Of a stretch of 64,000 nucleotides of DNA, positions 1-9,186 are shown piece by piece. Numbering within the stretch: position 1 is the first letter of the stretch; each line of letters opens with the position of its first letter. Under the pieces are notes generated by a model. The model did no database searches, had not been told where the DNA came from, and saw only the letters and a list, made by a program, of their open reading frames with translations. Source of the DNA: Massilistercora timonensis (GTDB lineage Bacteria > Bacillota > Clostridia > Lachnospirales > Lachnospiraceae); contig NZ_LT990039.1 of NCBI RefSeq assembly GCF_900312975.1, positions 1,674,001-1,738,000 of the forward strand, given 5' to 3'. The position numbers were made by a program, and so were the translations under genes.

Positions 1-24
1 GGGATATTGTCCAGGTTGCGTTCA

Positions 25-1038
25 TTACGACGTAACATCTTTTGTACCTCCAAGGTTTAATAGTTTTTTCTGGATCCGGATATCGTCCCCGGTGAGCCGC
101 AGCATGGTGTAGGAGCTGCTGAGCCGGGAGAAGATCCGCTCCGAGTATATGGATTTGATATCGTCAAGCGCCAGGTTGGTGGAAATGATGGTTGCCTTCC
201 GGCGCAGGATCCGCTCGTTGATACAGGCGAAAAGCTGGGACGCGGTAAATGCGTTGGTAAGCTCCGTGCCCAGGTCGTCAATGATCAGAAGATCACATTC
301 ATAGATGGGGGCAAGCCCGTCGGAATGTTCCTCCCGCTTCCCGCCAAAGGTGTTTTCCGCGAAATGCTCAAAGAGCTGGACTGCGGAAAAGTAAATGACC
401 GAGTAGGAAGCGTCGATCAGTTCTTTGGCGATGCAGTGGGAGAGAAAGGTCTTCCCTACCCCGGTGTCGCCGTATAACAGAAGATTGTGAAATTCACTGG
501 AGAAGTTGTCCACGAAGGAGCGGCAGGTTTTCAGCGCCGTCTTTACTGCCTCCAGGGAAGAGCGGCCCGTCAGCGGGTCAATGTGGTTGCTGGAGTAATA
601 TTCCAGGCGGAAGGTGGAAAAATTCTCCTCTTCCAGGATCCCCTGCAGGTTGGACTGCTGATAGAGCAGGTCGATAATAGCCTTCTTGAAGCAGTGGCAC
701 TTCTCTGTGCCGATGTAGCCGGTGTCCCGGCAGTCGGGGCAGGTATAGTGAGGTTCCAGGTAATCTTCCGGGAACCCTGCGTCAAGAAGAAGCTGCCTCT
801 TGCGGGCGAAAAGCCCGGCCAGCGTCTCTTTAGCAGAAGCAAGGGCGGTTTCGTCCCCGTCCAGAAGGTTCTTTGCCTTGGCCACGCTGACAGAAGAGAT
901 CTCTTCCTCCGTCTGTTGAAGGGCCGGGATGCGCTTGTAGGCTTCCTGGCGCTGCCGGCGAAGCCGCTGCTCGTCTTCCAGCTGCCGCTGTTCATAGATA
1001 CGCATAAGTAAATCGTATTGAGAATTGGAAAGAGCCAT
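25..1038 (-). CDS. dnaC: DnaC/DnaI-like helicase loader, AAA+ ATPase
   Basis: A 337-residue AAA+ ATPase expected to load the replicative helicase together with the DnaD-like protein encoded just upstream. The N-terminal half is charged and helical, followed by a cysteine cluster (C100, C103, C114, C116: CPDC...CHC) that resembles the zinc site of DnaI-type loaders. The Walker A motif GDTGVGKT is at 190-197 and Walker B LLIIDDLG at about 250-257. The ATG at 1036-1038 is preceded by AAGGAGATTTTT on the minus strand. The DnaD-like gene lies 19 bases upstream, so the two are probably cotranscribed. The zinc site plus ATPase argues for a DnaC/DnaI loader rather than an IstB transposition helper, and no transposase is nearby. 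Confidence 0.88.
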   Translation of the reverse strand: MALSNSQYDLLMRIYEQRQLEDEQRLRRQRQEAYKRIPALQQTEEEISSVSVAKAKNLLDGDETALASAKETLAGLFARKRQLLLDAGFPEDYLEPHYTCPDCRDTGYIGTEKCHCFKKAIIDLLYQQSNLQGILEEENFSTFRLEYYSSNHIDPLTGRSSLEAVKTALKTCRSFVDNFSSEFHNLLLYGDTGVGKTFLSHCIAKELIDASYSVIYFSAVQLFEHFAENTFGGKREEHSDGLAPIYECDLLIIDDLGTELTNAFTASQLFACINERILRRKATIISTNLALDDIKSIYSERIFSRLSSSYTMLRLTGDDIRIQKKLLNLGGTKDVTS

Positions 1039-1057
1039 AAAAATCTCCTTACAATAG

Positions 1058-2002
1058 TTATTGCTGGACCAGTTTCCGTTCCAGATCGTTCATATCGTAG
1101 GAACGGCTGTCGAAATTATTGAATTTATTGGAGGAAGCTTTGGCCGCAGGCCGTTTTTTGCGTTCCTTCTCTTTATAGTAGGCCGTGTCCAGGGCTTCCA
1201 CATCCTTCAGGCTGTGGACGTTCTGGGCCAGCCAGCTTTTTAAGATCGAGTCGGTGTACTCAAAGCTGGGCTGGTGGATCTTGTTCATGGTCCGGGCGCA
1301 GGCCTCCAGGATGATCTCCAGGGCAAAGCCGTATTCCTCGTTCCACTTCCGGATATAGGCGATCTCAGAGGTGGCAGGTGAGCGGCCTTTGATGCCGTAG
1401 GCGTTCAGCACGGAGTAGCAGTTGCGGTTGTAGGCCTGGGTGCCTGCCTTGGCCTCCTCTACGGTGTGGAATTCCTGCTCATGCCAGGAGAGGGCCACTT
1501 TCTGGATGTAATGGATGCTCTTGTGGCCGTTTTCCACACAGTATTCGATGAGATATTCGATCAGGTCCGCAGACATGTGAAGGGTCTCATAGAAATAGGT
1601 GATGGCCTCAATGTCTGTGGCGGAAAGGGTCTTGCCCAGATACTGCTCGGCCACAAACAGAAGCTCTTTGAACTCCTTGCGGCTGCGGTACTGCCGGATG
1701 TCCGGAACATCCGAAGGCAGAGAAGACGAAGCGGGTCCGCTCTCAGGAGCGGACTCGTATTCTAAAAGACCCTGCTTTTTCCAGTAATTCAGAGCCCGGA
1801 CCACATCCTTTTCCGTGATCTCCAGAAGATCTGCGATCCTGGAGACGGTGAGGGTGCCGGAGGGCTCGGTCAGATGACGGAGCAGAAGAAGGTACACCTT
1901 TACATATTCGCCGTTGGCTTTGGCCATATAATTGTCGATAAATTCATTCTCCAGCACAGTGGTATTGCTCTGCGCGTGGTTGGTAAGCGTTAATTTCCTC
2001 AT
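1058..2002 (-). CDS. DnaD-domain replication protein
   Basis: A DnaD/DnaB_2-family protein, part of the Firmicutes primosome that prepares DNA for helicase loading. The N-terminal region (TVLENEFIDNYM, then a winged-helix stretch ending EKDVVRALNYWKKQGLLEYE) matches the DnaD N-terminal wing. The C-terminal half is the helical DnaD domain with the YxxxIxxxW signature seen as YTDSILKSW. I place the start at 2002 because a GGAAGG box lies ten bases upstream of that ATG; ATGs at 2020 and 2011 are also in frame and would add up to six residues. It precedes the dnaC-like gene in what looks like a two-gene operon driven from about 2065. Confidence 0.85.
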   Translation of the reverse strand: MRKLTLTNHAQSNTTVLENEFIDNYMAKANGEYVKVYLLLLRHLTEPSGTLTVSRIADLLEITEKDVVRALNYWKKQGLLEYESAPESGPASSSLPSDVPDIRQYRSRKEFKELLFVAEQYLGKTLSATDIEAITYFYETLHMSADLIEYLIEYCVENGHKSIHYIQKVALSWHEQEFHTVEEAKAGTQAYNRNCYSVLNAYGIKGRSPATSEIAYIRKWNEEYGFALEIILEACARTMNKIHQPSFEYTDSILKSWLAQNVHSLKDVEALDTAYYKEKERKKRPAAKASSNKFNNFDSRSYDMNDLERKLVQQ

Positions 2003-2028
2003 GGTGTACATTCCTTCCATAACTGTCT

Positions 2029-2044
2029 GATCCCCATGGGGATC
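2029..2044. repeat. 16-bp perfect palindrome in the dnaD leader
   Basis: GATCCCCATGGGGATC is a perfect inverted repeat between the candidate promoter and the start of the DnaD-like gene. It could be an operator or simply form an mRNA hairpin; nothing else in the window shows which. Confidence 0.4.
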
Positions 2045-2061
2045 TGGTGTCTCGTAGGGAT

Positions 2062-2070
2062 ATTATAGCA
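2062..2070 (-). promoter_or_regulatory. extended -10 promoter for dnaD-dnaC
   Basis: Read on the minus strand the site is TGCTATAAT, an extended -10 box, about 60 bases upstream of the DnaD-like start. No good -35 hexamer is visible at 17 bases, which is usual for extended -10 promoters. Confidence 0.45.
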
Positions 2071-2151
2071 CCGGTCAGTCAGGCAAAAAAGAAATTTTTG
2101 AGCAAAAAAACGGCTTTTTTGTGGATAAAATTCTGTGGAAAATGTGGAAAA

Positions 2152-3531
2152 CTACTGGTCCAGAAGAGCTTCTCCAATATTTACAACGTTTCCGGCGCCC
2201 ATAGTTATCAACAGGTCCCCTTCCCGGCAGTTGGTCCGGCAGAAATCTTCGATCTCCTCAAAGGAGGGGAAGTAATAAACATCGGTCCCCTTCTCCCGGA
2301 GGGCATTGGCCAGATCCTCCGAGGAGATGCCCAGCGTGTTGACCTCCCGGGCGGCGTAGATGTCGGCCAGGATCACGTGGTCCGCAAGGGAGAGGGCCTC
2401 CACGAATTCCGGGAACAGTGCCTTGGTCCTGGTATAGGTGTGAGGCTGGAAGACACACCAGAGCTGTCCGTGGGGATAATGTGCGGCTGCCTCCAGGGTG
2501 GCCTTTATCTCTGTGGGATGATGGGCGTAGTCGTCGATCACCGTCACGCCCTGGAATTCCCCTTTGTGCTGGAAGCGCCGGTCTGTGCCCTTAAAGTCAC
2601 GGAGTCCCTGCTTGGAGATCTCCAGGGGCAGATGCAAAAGGTCTGCCACGGCAAGGGATGCCAGCGCGTTCTGGACATTGTGCTCCCCGTTGACGGAGAG
2701 GCTGATCCGGTCCACAAAGATCCCTTCCTTTATAAAGTCAAAGGACACTGTCCCGTCAGTCCCGTAGGAGAGATTGACGGCGGCGTAGTCAAAGGAGCTG
2801 TCCATGCCGTAAGAGATGACCTGGCAGGGAAGCCCTTCTGTAAATCCTTCAAGGTCCGGGATGTTCCCGTTGATGATCAGCGCGCCGTCGGAAGGCAGCA
2901 GCTGGGCAAACCTGCGGAAGGAGGAACGGATATCGTCAAGATCCTTGAAGAAATCCAGGTGGTCAGCGTCAATATTTAAGATAATGCTGATCTTGGGCAG
3001 GAAGTGAAGGAAGCTGTTGGTATATTCACAGGCCTCCGTCACAAATAAGTCGGAATCGCCCACCCGGATATTTCCTCCGATGGAAGGAAGGATCCCGCCC
3101 ACGGAGATGGTGGGGTCCAGGTCGCCTGCCAGCAGGATCTGGGAAAGCATGGAGGTTGTGGTGGTCTTTCCGTGGGTGCCGGCTACGGCGATGGGGATCT
3201 TGTAGTTGGCCATCAGTTGTCCCAGAAGCTCCGCCCGGCTTAAGAGAGGAAGCCCCTTTTGCACGGCGGCCTGGTATTCTTCGTTGTCCTCATGGATGGC
3301 GGCGGTGTAGACCACCACGTCGATGCCCTCTATGATGTTGGAGGCTTTCTGCCCGTAGAAGATCCGGGCGCCCTTCTCTTCCAGCTGCCTGGTGAGAGGC
3401 GTCTCCTTATTGTCGGAGCCGGATACGGTGAAATGTTCCTTGAGAAGGATCTGGGCCAGACCGCTCATGCTGATCCCGCCGATCCCGATAAAATGTACAT
3501 GTATGGGTTTGTCAAACTGAATATGATACAT
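2152..3531 (-). CDS. murC: UDP-N-acetylmuramate--L-alanine ligase
   Basis: MurC adds L-alanine to UDP-MurNAc in the cytoplasmic stage of peptidoglycan synthesis, using ATP. The 459-residue length is normal. The N-terminal nucleotide-sugar fold starts HFIGIGGISMSGLA (about 13-26). The ATP loop GTHGKTT is at 118-124, and the C-terminal ligase domain carries DDYAHHPTEI. The GTHGKTT and GIGGISMSG motifs separate MurC from MurD/E/F. The gene stands alone on the minus strand with its own promoter, divergent from glgC. Confidence 0.96.
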   Translation of the reverse strand: MYHIQFDKPIHVHFIGIGGISMSGLAQILLKEHFTVSGSDNKETPLTRQLEEKGARIFYGQKASNIIEGIDVVVYTAAIHEDNEEYQAAVQKGLPLLSRAELLGQLMANYKIPIAVAGTHGKTTTTSMLSQILLAGDLDPTISVGGILPSIGGNIRVGDSDLFVTEACEYTNSFLHFLPKISIILNIDADHLDFFKDLDDIRSSFRRFAQLLPSDGALIINGNIPDLEGFTEGLPCQVISYGMDSSFDYAAVNLSYGTDGTVSFDFIKEGIFVDRISLSVNGEHNVQNALASLAVADLLHLPLEISKQGLRDFKGTDRRFQHKGEFQGVTVIDDYAHHPTEIKATLEAAAHYPHGQLWCVFQPHTYTRTKALFPEFVEALSLADHVILADIYAAREVNTLGISSEDLANALREKGTDVYYFPSFEEIEDFCRTNCREGDLLITMGAGNVVNIGEALLDQ

Positions 3532-3595
3532 CGATGATTCTCCCCTTTTCTTCCTTTTCTTATAAGCTAGGCTGATACTAAAATCCTATCTTATT

Positions 3596-3624
3596 ATTAT
3601 ATACATATATTGGGAAAAAACCAA
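3596..3624 (-). promoter_or_regulatory. sigma-A-type promoter for murC
   Basis: On the minus strand, TTGGTT (3619-3624), a 17-base spacer, then TATAAT (3596-3601), about 65 bases upstream of the murC start. Confidence 0.6.
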
Positions 3625-3689
3625 GTCGAAATTTTTGGTATAATTATATAAAAAGAATGGAAAAAGTGAACATTATTTGTGAATTTTTA

Positions 3690-3718
3690 TTCACGAAAAT
3701 GAATTTCTGTGTTATAAT
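3690..3718 (+). promoter_or_regulatory. sigma-A-type promoter for glgCD
   Basis: TTCACG (3690-3695), 17-base spacer, TATAAT (3713-3718), 34 bases before the glgC start codon. The -10 is perfect and the -35 matches four of six positions. Confidence 0.55.
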
Positions 3719-3752
3719 AGATGAAATCAACTACGCGCGAAGGGGTGATGAC

Positions 3753-5027
3753 ATGATAAAAAAAGAAATGATAGCGATGCTGCTTGCAGGGGGACAGGGC
3801 AGCAGGCTTGGTGTTCTTACGGCGAAAGTGGCAAAGCCGGCGGTTGCGTTTGGAGGAAAGTACCGGATCATTGACTTCCCGCTCAGCAACTGTATCAATT
3901 CTGGAATCGATACCGTGGGTGTGCTGACCCAATATCAGCCCCTGCGTCTGAACAGCCATATCGGAATCGGAATTCCCTGGGATCTGGACCGGAATATCGG
4001 AGGCGTGACGATCCTGCCGCCGTATGAGAAGAGCAGCAACAGTGAGTGGTACACAGGCACGGCCAACGCCATTTACCAGAATCTGGACTATATGGAGTCC
4101 TTCCATCCGGACTACGTGCTGATCCTCTCCGGCGACCATATCTATAAGATGGATTATGAAGTGATGCTGGATTACCACAAGGAACATAAGGCGGACGTGA
4201 CCATCGCCGCTATGCCGGTGCCTATGGAGGAGGCCAGCCGGTTCGGGATCGTGATCACCGACGAGGACGGACAGATCACGGAATTCCAGGAGAAGCCGCC
4301 CCAGCCCAAGAGCAACCTGGCGTCCATGGGGATCTATATCTTCAGCTGGCCGGCGCTCAAGGAAGCCCTGGTAGCGCTGAAGAACGAGCCGGGATGCGAC
4401 TTTGGAAAACATATCATTCCCTACTGCCACGAGAAGGGGGAGCGGCTGTTCGCTTATGAATACAACGGCTACTGGAAAGATGTGGGGACCCTGGGTTCCT
4501 ACTGGGAAGCCAACATGGAGCTGATCGACATTATCCCGGAATTCAACCTGTATGAAGAATTCTGGAAGATCTATACCAACAGCGACATCATCCCGCCTCA
4601 GTACATTTCCGGACAGGCGGTGATCAACCGGAGCATTATCGGCGACGGTGCGGAGATTTACGGCGAGGTGGACAACTGTGTGATCGGGCCCGGTGTTACC
4701 ATCGGGGAGGGGACCATCGTCAGGGATTCCATCATTATGAAGGATGTGTCCGTGGGCGAGGGATGTGTGATCGATAAGGCGATCATCGCCGAGAGCGTGG
4801 AAGTAGGCAGCCACGTGACGCTGGGCATCGGCGCGGACGTGCCCAATCAGCGCAAACCTGATATCTACGCGTTTGGTCTTGTGACCATCGGCGAGAACTC
4901 TGTCATTCCGGAGGGAGTGCAGGTTGGAAAGAATACCGCCATCAGCGGTGTCACCACGAAGGAGGATTATCCGGGCGGCGTGCTGGGAAGCGGAGAGACT
5001 TTGATAAAGGCAGGTGAGCGTTCATGA
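3753..5027 (+). CDS. glgC: glucose-1-phosphate adenylyltransferase, catalytic subunit
   Basis: Makes ADP-glucose from ATP and glucose-1-phosphate, the committed step of glycogen synthesis. The start is ATG 3753 (424 residues) because AGGGGTGATGAC sits directly in front of it; a longer open frame to 3657 overlaps the promoter. The nucleotide-binding signature is intact ([11 protein letters not shown], then [15 protein letters not shown]), followed by [10 protein letters not shown] and [10 protein letters not shown]. The C-terminal third is a left-handed beta-helix of hexapeptide repeats ([12 protein letters not shown]). It overlaps glgD by four bases (ATGA), so the subunits are translationally coupled. 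Confidence 0.95.
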   Translation: MIKKEMIAMLLAGGQGSRLGVLTAKVAKPAVAFGGKYRIIDFPLSNCINSGIDTVGVLTQYQPLRLNSHIGIGIPWDLDRNIGGVTILPPYEKSSNSEWYTGTANAIYQNLDYMESFHPDYVLILSGDHIYKMDYEVMLDYHKEHKADVTIAAMPVPMEEASRFGIVITDEDGQITEFQEKPPQPKSNLASMGIYIFSWPALKEALVALKNEPGCDFGKHIIPYCHEKGERLFAYEYNGYWKDVGTLGSYWEANMELIDIIPEFNLYEEFWKIYTNSDIIPPQYISGQAVINRSIIGDGAEIYGEVDNCVIGPGVTIGEGTIVRDSIIMKDVSVGEGCVIDKAIIAESVEVGSHVTLGIGADVPNQRKPDIYAFGLVTIGENSVIPEGVQVGKNTAISGVTTKEDYPGGVLGSGETLIKAGERS

Positions 5028-6142
5028 GAGCAGTAGGACTTATTTTAGCAGGCGGAAACAGTAATAAAATGAGGGAGCTGACTCAGAAGCGCGCGGTGGC
5101 GGCGATGCCGGTGGCCGGAAGCTACAGGGCCATTGATTTCGCGCTGAGCAATATGTCTAATTCCCATATCCAGAAGGTGGCGGTGCTGACCCAGTACAAC
5201 GCCCGCTCTCTGAATGAACATCTGAATTCCTCCAAATGGTGGGATTTCGGAAGAAAGCAGGGGGGACTGTATGTATTTACCCCCACCATTACCGCGGATA
5301 ACGGTTACTGGTACCGGGGAACTGCGGATGCCATCCACCAGAATCTGGATTTCTTAAAGAAATGCCACGAGCCATATGTGATCATCGCGTCTGGGGATGC
5401 GGTGTACAAGATGGATTACAATAAAGTCCTGGAATACCACATTGCGAAAAAGGCGGACATCACGGTGGTGTGCAAGGAACTTCCGCCGGGCGAGGACGCC
5501 AGCCGGTTCGGCACGATCAAGATGAACGATACCATGCGGATCGAGGAGTTTGAGGAGAAGCCCATGGTGGCCAATTCCAATACCATTTCCACAGGGATCT
5601 ATGTGATCCGCAGAAGACAGCTGATCGACCTGATCGAGCATTGCGCGGAAGAAGAGAGACACGATTTTGTAACCGATATCTTGATCAGATATAAGAATCT
5701 GAAAAAGATCTGCGGTTATAAAATAAAAGATTACTGGAGCAACATATCGACGGTGGATGCTTATTACAGGACGAATATGGATTTCCTGAAGCCGGAAGTG
5801 AGAAATTACTTCTTCAAGCAGCACCCGGATGTGTATTCGAAGGTGAGCGACCTGCCGCCGGCGAAATACAACCCGGGAGCAGCTGTGAAGAACAGCCTTA
5901 TCGCAAGCGGCTGTATCATTAACGGCACGGTGGAGAACTCCATTCTGTTCAAGAAAGTATTTGTCGGTAACAATTGTGTCATCAAGAATTCAATCATTCT
6001 TAACGATGTCTACCTCGGAGATAACACTTACATTGAAAACTGCATTGTAGAGAGTCGTGATACAATCAGGGCAAACACACGTCATATTGGGGAAAATGGT
6101 GTGAAAGTAGTTGTTGAAAAGAACGAGAGGTATGCACTCTAG
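5024..6142 (+). CDS. glgD: ADP-glucose pyrophosphorylase regulatory subunit
   Basis: A 372-residue paralogue of GlgC. The catalytic loop is altered: [16 protein letters not shown] replaces the GGxGxRLxxLT form of GlgC, so it is likely non-catalytic and acts as the regulatory partner in a GlgC/GlgD heterotetramer, as known for Firmicutes GlgD. The [20 protein letters not shown] and [10 protein letters not shown] regions are kept, and the end is a hexapeptide beta-helix ([19 protein letters not shown]). The neighbouring glgC is complete, which supports a division of labour. Confidence 0.93.
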   Translation: MRAVGLILAGGNSNKMRELTQKRAVAAMPVAGSYRAIDFALSNMSNSHIQKVAVLTQYNARSLNEHLNSSKWWDFGRKQGGLYVFTPTITADNGYWYRGTADAIHQNLDFLKKCHEPYVIIASGDAVYKMDYNKVLEYHIAKKADITVVCKELPPGEDASRFGTIKMNDTMRIEEFEEKPMVANSNTISTGIYVIRRRQLIDLIEHCAEEERHDFVTDILIRYKNLKKICGYKIKDYWSNISTVDAYYRTNMDFLKPEVRNYFFKQHPDVYSKVSDLPPAKYNPGAAVKNSLIASGCIINGTVENSILFKKVFVGNNCVIKNSIILNDVYLGDNTYIENCIVESRDTIRANTRHIGENGVKVVVEKNERYAL

Positions 6143-6175
6143 TGCAGTGCCGAGGAAGAAAGGGGCAAAAGGAAG

Positions 6176-6472
6176 ATGAAGATCACAGATGTACGCATGA
6201 GGAAGGTGGCAAAAGAAGGAAAATTAAAAGCAATCGTGTCCATTACGCTGGATGATGAATTTGCCGTTCATGACATTAAGATCATCGAGGGAGACAGAGG
6301 GCTGTTCATTGCAATGCCAAGCAAGAAAGTACTGGACGGAGAATATAGGGACATTGCACATCCGATCAATTCTGAGGTGAGGGAGAGAGTTCAAAGCGAG
6401 ATCCTCCGGAAATATCAGGAGATGTTGGATAGCGAAGAGGCTGCGACGGAGGAAGAAGAGGGGGCTTATTAA
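6176..6472 (+). CDS. spoVG: SpoVG-family regulator
   Basis: A 98-residue SpoVG protein, a nucleic-acid-binding regulator with roles in sporulation and envelope gene expression. The whole family fold is visible: [35 protein letters not shown] and the conserved [14 protein letters not shown]. The C-terminal tail is acidic ([10 protein letters not shown]). Its last codons lie inside a 35-base inverted repeat that also encodes the end of the convergent pseudouridine synthase gene. Confidence 0.96.
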   Translation: MKITDVRMRKVAKEGKLKAIVSITLDDEFAVHDIKIIEGDRGLFIAMPSKKVLDGEYRDIAHPINSEVRERVQSEILRKYQEMLDSEEAATEEEEGAY

Positions 6473-6486
6473 GCCCCCTCTTCTTC
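6452..6486. terminator. bidirectional terminator spanning two stop codons
   Basis: Two perfect 17-base arms (6452-6468 and 6470-6486) around a single central base. The GC-rich core is GGGGG/CCCCC, with pyrimidine-rich tracts outside it. The stop codons of spoVG (6470-6472) and of the minus-strand pseudouridine synthase (6469-6471) both lie at its centre, so both reading frames run into the hairpin. Confidence 0.7.
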
Positions 6487-7194
6487 TTTGGCCAGCTGAA
6501 AACAAAGCTTCTTGCGGGTGACGGGGTGAAGGAACTCCAGCCGGTAAGCACAGAGCATAAGCGGCGGGCGTACCGCCGGATCCGGTGAGCCCGGGCCGTA
6601 TTTGAAATCCCCGATGATGGGGCAGCCCATGGCGGCCAGCTGGACGCGGATCTGGTGGTGGCGCCCCGTGTCCAGGTGAATGTCAAGCTCGGTTGGAAAT
6701 TCAGTTGGGGACGTGGTATTTTCGAAAATACCACGTCCCAGATTGAAAAAACCCTGTCCCTTTTTGACGATTGTATACTGCAGACGGGCGGATTTTGCCC
6801 CGGGAGCGTCCTTTGCGCACACCCGGGAGGTGTTGCTGCGGGAATCTTTTACCAGGTAATCTTCCAGGGTGCCTTCGCTTCTGGGCGGTTGTCCAAAGAC
6901 CAGGGCCCGGTAATATTTTCCAAATTGATGGCTGGTCAGCTGCTGGTTCAAGGCTTTGGCGGCGGCAGGTGTCCGGGCGAATACCAGGATGCCGGCTACC
7001 GGCTGATCCAGCCGGTGGATCAGAGCGAGATAGGGCGGCTGTCCGGAAGGGGACTGCCCGGCCAGATGATTCTTCAGAAGGCTTACCATGTCGGGCAAGC
7101 CGATTTTTTTGGTCTGAGTGGGAATACCTGCCGGTTTTACGCACACAATAATCTGGGGATCTTCATATAATATTTTCAGAGAAGTATGATCCAT
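6469..7194 (-). CDS. RluA-family RNA pseudouridine synthase with in-frame repeat insertion
   Basis: A pseudouridine synthase of the RluA superfamily (rRNA or tRNA target not determinable). The catalytic motif HRLDQPVAG is at about 60-68 with D63 as nucleophile; the late core motif [14 protein letters not shown] is present. The start is ATG 7194 because AAAGGAG lies ten bases upstream; an upstream frame extension lacks a ribosome site. Residues about 145-164 ([20 protein letters not shown]) are the in-frame translation of a palindromic repeat found five more times in the window. They fall between strands where relatives have a short loop. It has no S4 domain. Confidence 0.88.
   Translation of the reverse strand: MDHTSLKILYEDPQIIVCVKPAGIPTQTKKIGLPDMVSLLKNHLAGQSPSGQPPYLALIHRLDQPVAGILVFARTPAAAKALNQQLTSHQFGKYYRALVFGQPPRSEGTLEDYLVKDSRSNTSRVCAKDAPGAKSARLQYTIVKKGQGFFNLGRGIFENTTSPTEFPTELDIHLDTGRHHQIRVQLAAMGCPIIGDFKYGPGSPDPAVRPPLMLCAYRLEFLHPVTRKKLCFQLAKEEEGA
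6705..6766 (+). repeat. palindromic repeat, copy A (inside a gene)
   Basis: The unit is GGGACGTGGTATTTT-N2-AAAATACCACGTCCC followed by AGATTGAAAAAACCCTGTCCC and a T run. This copy has TTCGAA at its centre. It sits inside the minus-strand pseudouridine synthase frame and does not interrupt it. Confidence 0.85.
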
Positions 7195-7307
7195 GGAAGT
7201 CAGGCTCCTTTCTCGTGTTCTTGTCAGACAGTTATCATTAAAGCACAGAAACCGGCAGGATGCAATCCGGGCAGGGGAGAAAAAAGGGAAGATTGCAAGG
7301 GTTTTCC

Positions 7308-7336
7308 TTGACAAATAAAAGGGCTTGGCTTAAAAT
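7308..7336 (+). promoter_or_regulatory. sigma-A promoter of the proS T-box leader
   Basis: TTGACA (7308-7313), a 17-base spacer, TAAAAT (7331-7336). It starts immediately before the T-box stem I sequence. Confidence 0.75.
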
Positions 7337-7339
7337 TAC

Positions 7340-7592
7340 GTTTAACTCGATAGTTTTGGGCGATGAAGAGGAATAGTACATGTAAGCGGACATAAAGAGA
7401 GGAGATTATCTGGTGAAAGATTTCCGTCCTGAACTGCATGGAAACCCGCCTTGGAGCCTCTGCGTGAAAGCGCAGCGCAGGCCGGCGTTAAGGGCAAATG
7501 AAGCGAACTGCAGACGGTCTGCAGTTAACGAGGGTGGTACCGCCGAGCTTTTCGGTCCCTTTTGGGGAGCGAAAAACCCGGCGTTTTCTTTT
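7340..7592 (+). promoter_or_regulatory. T-box riboswitch controlling proS (tRNA-Pro)
   Basis: The leader has the T-box sequence AGGGTGGTACCGCCG at 7531-7545, pairing with uncharged tRNA acceptor ends in this family. A GC-rich terminator follows: GCCGAG at about 7542 pairs with CCCGGC near 7582, then GTTTTCTTTT. Upstream stem I elements are recognisable: GATGAAGAGGAATAGTA (AG box region), AGAGAGGAG and CTGGTG. A specifier CCC (proline codon) is likely at 7445-7447, in GGAAACCCGCC just before TTGGAGCC. Low charged tRNA-Pro should therefore favour readthrough into proS. The specifier was placed by eye without folding. Confidence 0.85.
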
Positions 7593-7660
7593 GCCGGAAG
7601 CTCCCGTTAGATCATCATGCGGGGCAAGGGGCCCCGGGGAAAAGAAAAGGAGAAAAGAGT

Positions 7661-9100
7661 ATGGCAAAGGAAAAAATGGTCAAAAACATCACATCCCGCG
7701 AGGAGAATTTTGCGCAGTGGTACACAGACGTTGTGCGGGAGGCGGAGCTGTGTGATTATTCAAGTGTTAAAGGCTGTCTGAACTATCTTCCCAACGGCTA
7801 CGCGATCTGGGAGCTGATCCAGGCAGATCTGGACCGCCGGTTTAAAGAGACTGGTGTGGAAAATGTATGTCTTCCGATGTTGATCCCGGAGAGCCTTCTG
7901 GAAAAGGAAGCTGATCACGTGGAAGGCTTTGCGCCGGAGGTTGCGTGGGTAACCCATGGCGGAATGGAGAGACTGCAGGAGCGGTTCTGTATCCGTCCTA
8001 CTTCCGAGACCCTGTTCTGCGATCTGTGGGCCAAGAGCGTGCGCTCTTACCGTGATCTGCCGAAGGTATGGAACCAGTGGAACTCCGTGCTGCGCTGGGA
8101 GAAGACTACCCGGCCTTTCCTTCGTTCCAGAGAGTTCCTGTGGCAGGAGGGACACACCCTTCACGCTACCTATGAGGAAGCAGAAGAGCGGACTATCCAG
8201 ATGTTCCACGTATATGAGGACTGCTACCGTGAGACCCTGGCGATCCCGTTTGTATCCGGAAGAAAAGCAGAGCACGAGAAATTTGCCGGCGCTCAGGATA
8301 CCTATACCATTGAGGCGCTGATGCACGATGGAAAAGCACTGCAGTCCGCCACCAGCCATTTCTTCGGAAGCGGCTTCCCGGATGCATTTGGCATTAAGTA
8401 TGTAGATAAGAATAATCAGCTTCAGAGCGCTTACGAGACTTCCTGGGGATGGTCCACCAGAAGCATCGGAGCCCTTATCATGGTACACGGCGATGACGAC
8501 GGACTGGTGCTGCCGCCTCATGTAGCGCCGGTAGAATGCCGGATCATTCCGATCGCACAGCATAAAGAAGGCGTTCTTGACCGGGCATTCGCACTGCTGG
8601 ATGAACTGAAGAAAGCCGGATATCGTGTGAAAATCGACGATTCCGACAAGAGCACCGGCTGGAAATTCGCTGAGCAGGAGATGCTGGGAATTCCGACCCG
8701 TATCGAGATCGGCCCGAAAGATCTGGAGAAGAACCAGGTAGTCGTAGTACGCCGGGATAACCGTGAAAAGACGGTAGTATCTCTGGATGAGATCGCAGTA
8801 AAACTTCGCGAGATCCTGGAGCAGGAGCAGCAGGATATGTACGATAAGGCAAATGAATTCCTGCAGAACCATATCGATACCGCAACCACCATGGACGAGA
8901 TGGAAGAGAAATTCAAAGCCAACCGCGGATTTGTAAAAGCCTGCTGGTGCGGAGATCCGGAATGCGAAGGAGAGGTAAAATACGTGACCGGCGGCGCGGC
9001 AACCAGATGTCTGATCGAAGATGAAGAAATGATCTCCGATAAATGTATCTGGTGCGGAAAGCCTGCGAAACACATGGCATATTGGGGAAAATCTTATTAA
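7661..9100 (+). CDS. proS: prolyl-tRNA synthetase, archaeal/eukaryote-like type
   Basis: Charges tRNA-Pro with proline. At 479 residues and without the large editing insertion between motifs 2 and 3, it is the short ProRS type shared with archaea and eukaryotes and found in some Firmicutes. Class II motifs are visible: RPTSETLFCDLW and WNSVLRWEKTTRPFLRSREF (motif 2), then an anticodon-binding domain and a C-terminal zinc-ribbon-like tail (CWCGDPEC...CIWCGKPAKHMAYWGKSY) characteristic of this type. ATG 7661 follows AAAAGGAGAAAAGAGT. It is regulated by the T-box upstream. The product lacks the typical INS deacylase domain, so editing of Ala-tRNA-Pro would need a trans factor. Confidence 0.95.
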   Translation: MAKEKMVKNITSREENFAQWYTDVVREAELCDYSSVKGCLNYLPNGYAIWELIQADLDRRFKETGVENVCLPMLIPESLLEKEADHVEGFAPEVAWVTHGGMERLQERFCIRPTSETLFCDLWAKSVRSYRDLPKVWNQWNSVLRWEKTTRPFLRSREFLWQEGHTLHATYEEAEERTIQMFHVYEDCYRETLAIPFVSGRKAEHEKFAGAQDTYTIEALMHDGKALQSATSHFFGSGFPDAFGIKYVDKNNQLQSAYETSWGWSTRSIGALIMVHGDDDGLVLPPHVAPVECRIIPIAQHKEGVLDRAFALLDELKKAGYRVKIDDSDKSTGWKFAEQEMLGIPTRIEIGPKDLEKNQVVVVRRDNREKTVVSLDEIAVKLREILEQEQQDMYDKANEFLQNHIDTATTMDEMEEKFKANRGFVKACWCGDPECEGEVKYVTGGAATRCLIEDEEMISDKCIWCGKPAKHMAYWGKSY

Positions 9101-9110
9101 TTTATTTTAA

Positions 9111-9174
9111 TTGGGGACGTGGTATTTTTGAAAATACCACGTCCCAGATTGAAAAAACCCTGTCCCTTTTTGAA
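9111..9174 (+). repeat. palindromic repeat, copy B
   Basis: Full-length forward copy, ten bases after the proS stop. Its terminal TTTTTGAAA runs directly into the GGAGG ribosome site of the RAYT gene. Confidence 0.9.
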
Positions 9175-9186
9175 AGGAGGGTATAA

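Noticed and set aside
3633-3648. TATAAT-like box before the glgC promoter
   Set aside because: No -35 at a proper distance; the box at 3713 fits better with the start.
7760-9073. Long open frame antisense to proS
   Set aside because: The proS sense frame has all ProRS motifs and the antisense product has none.
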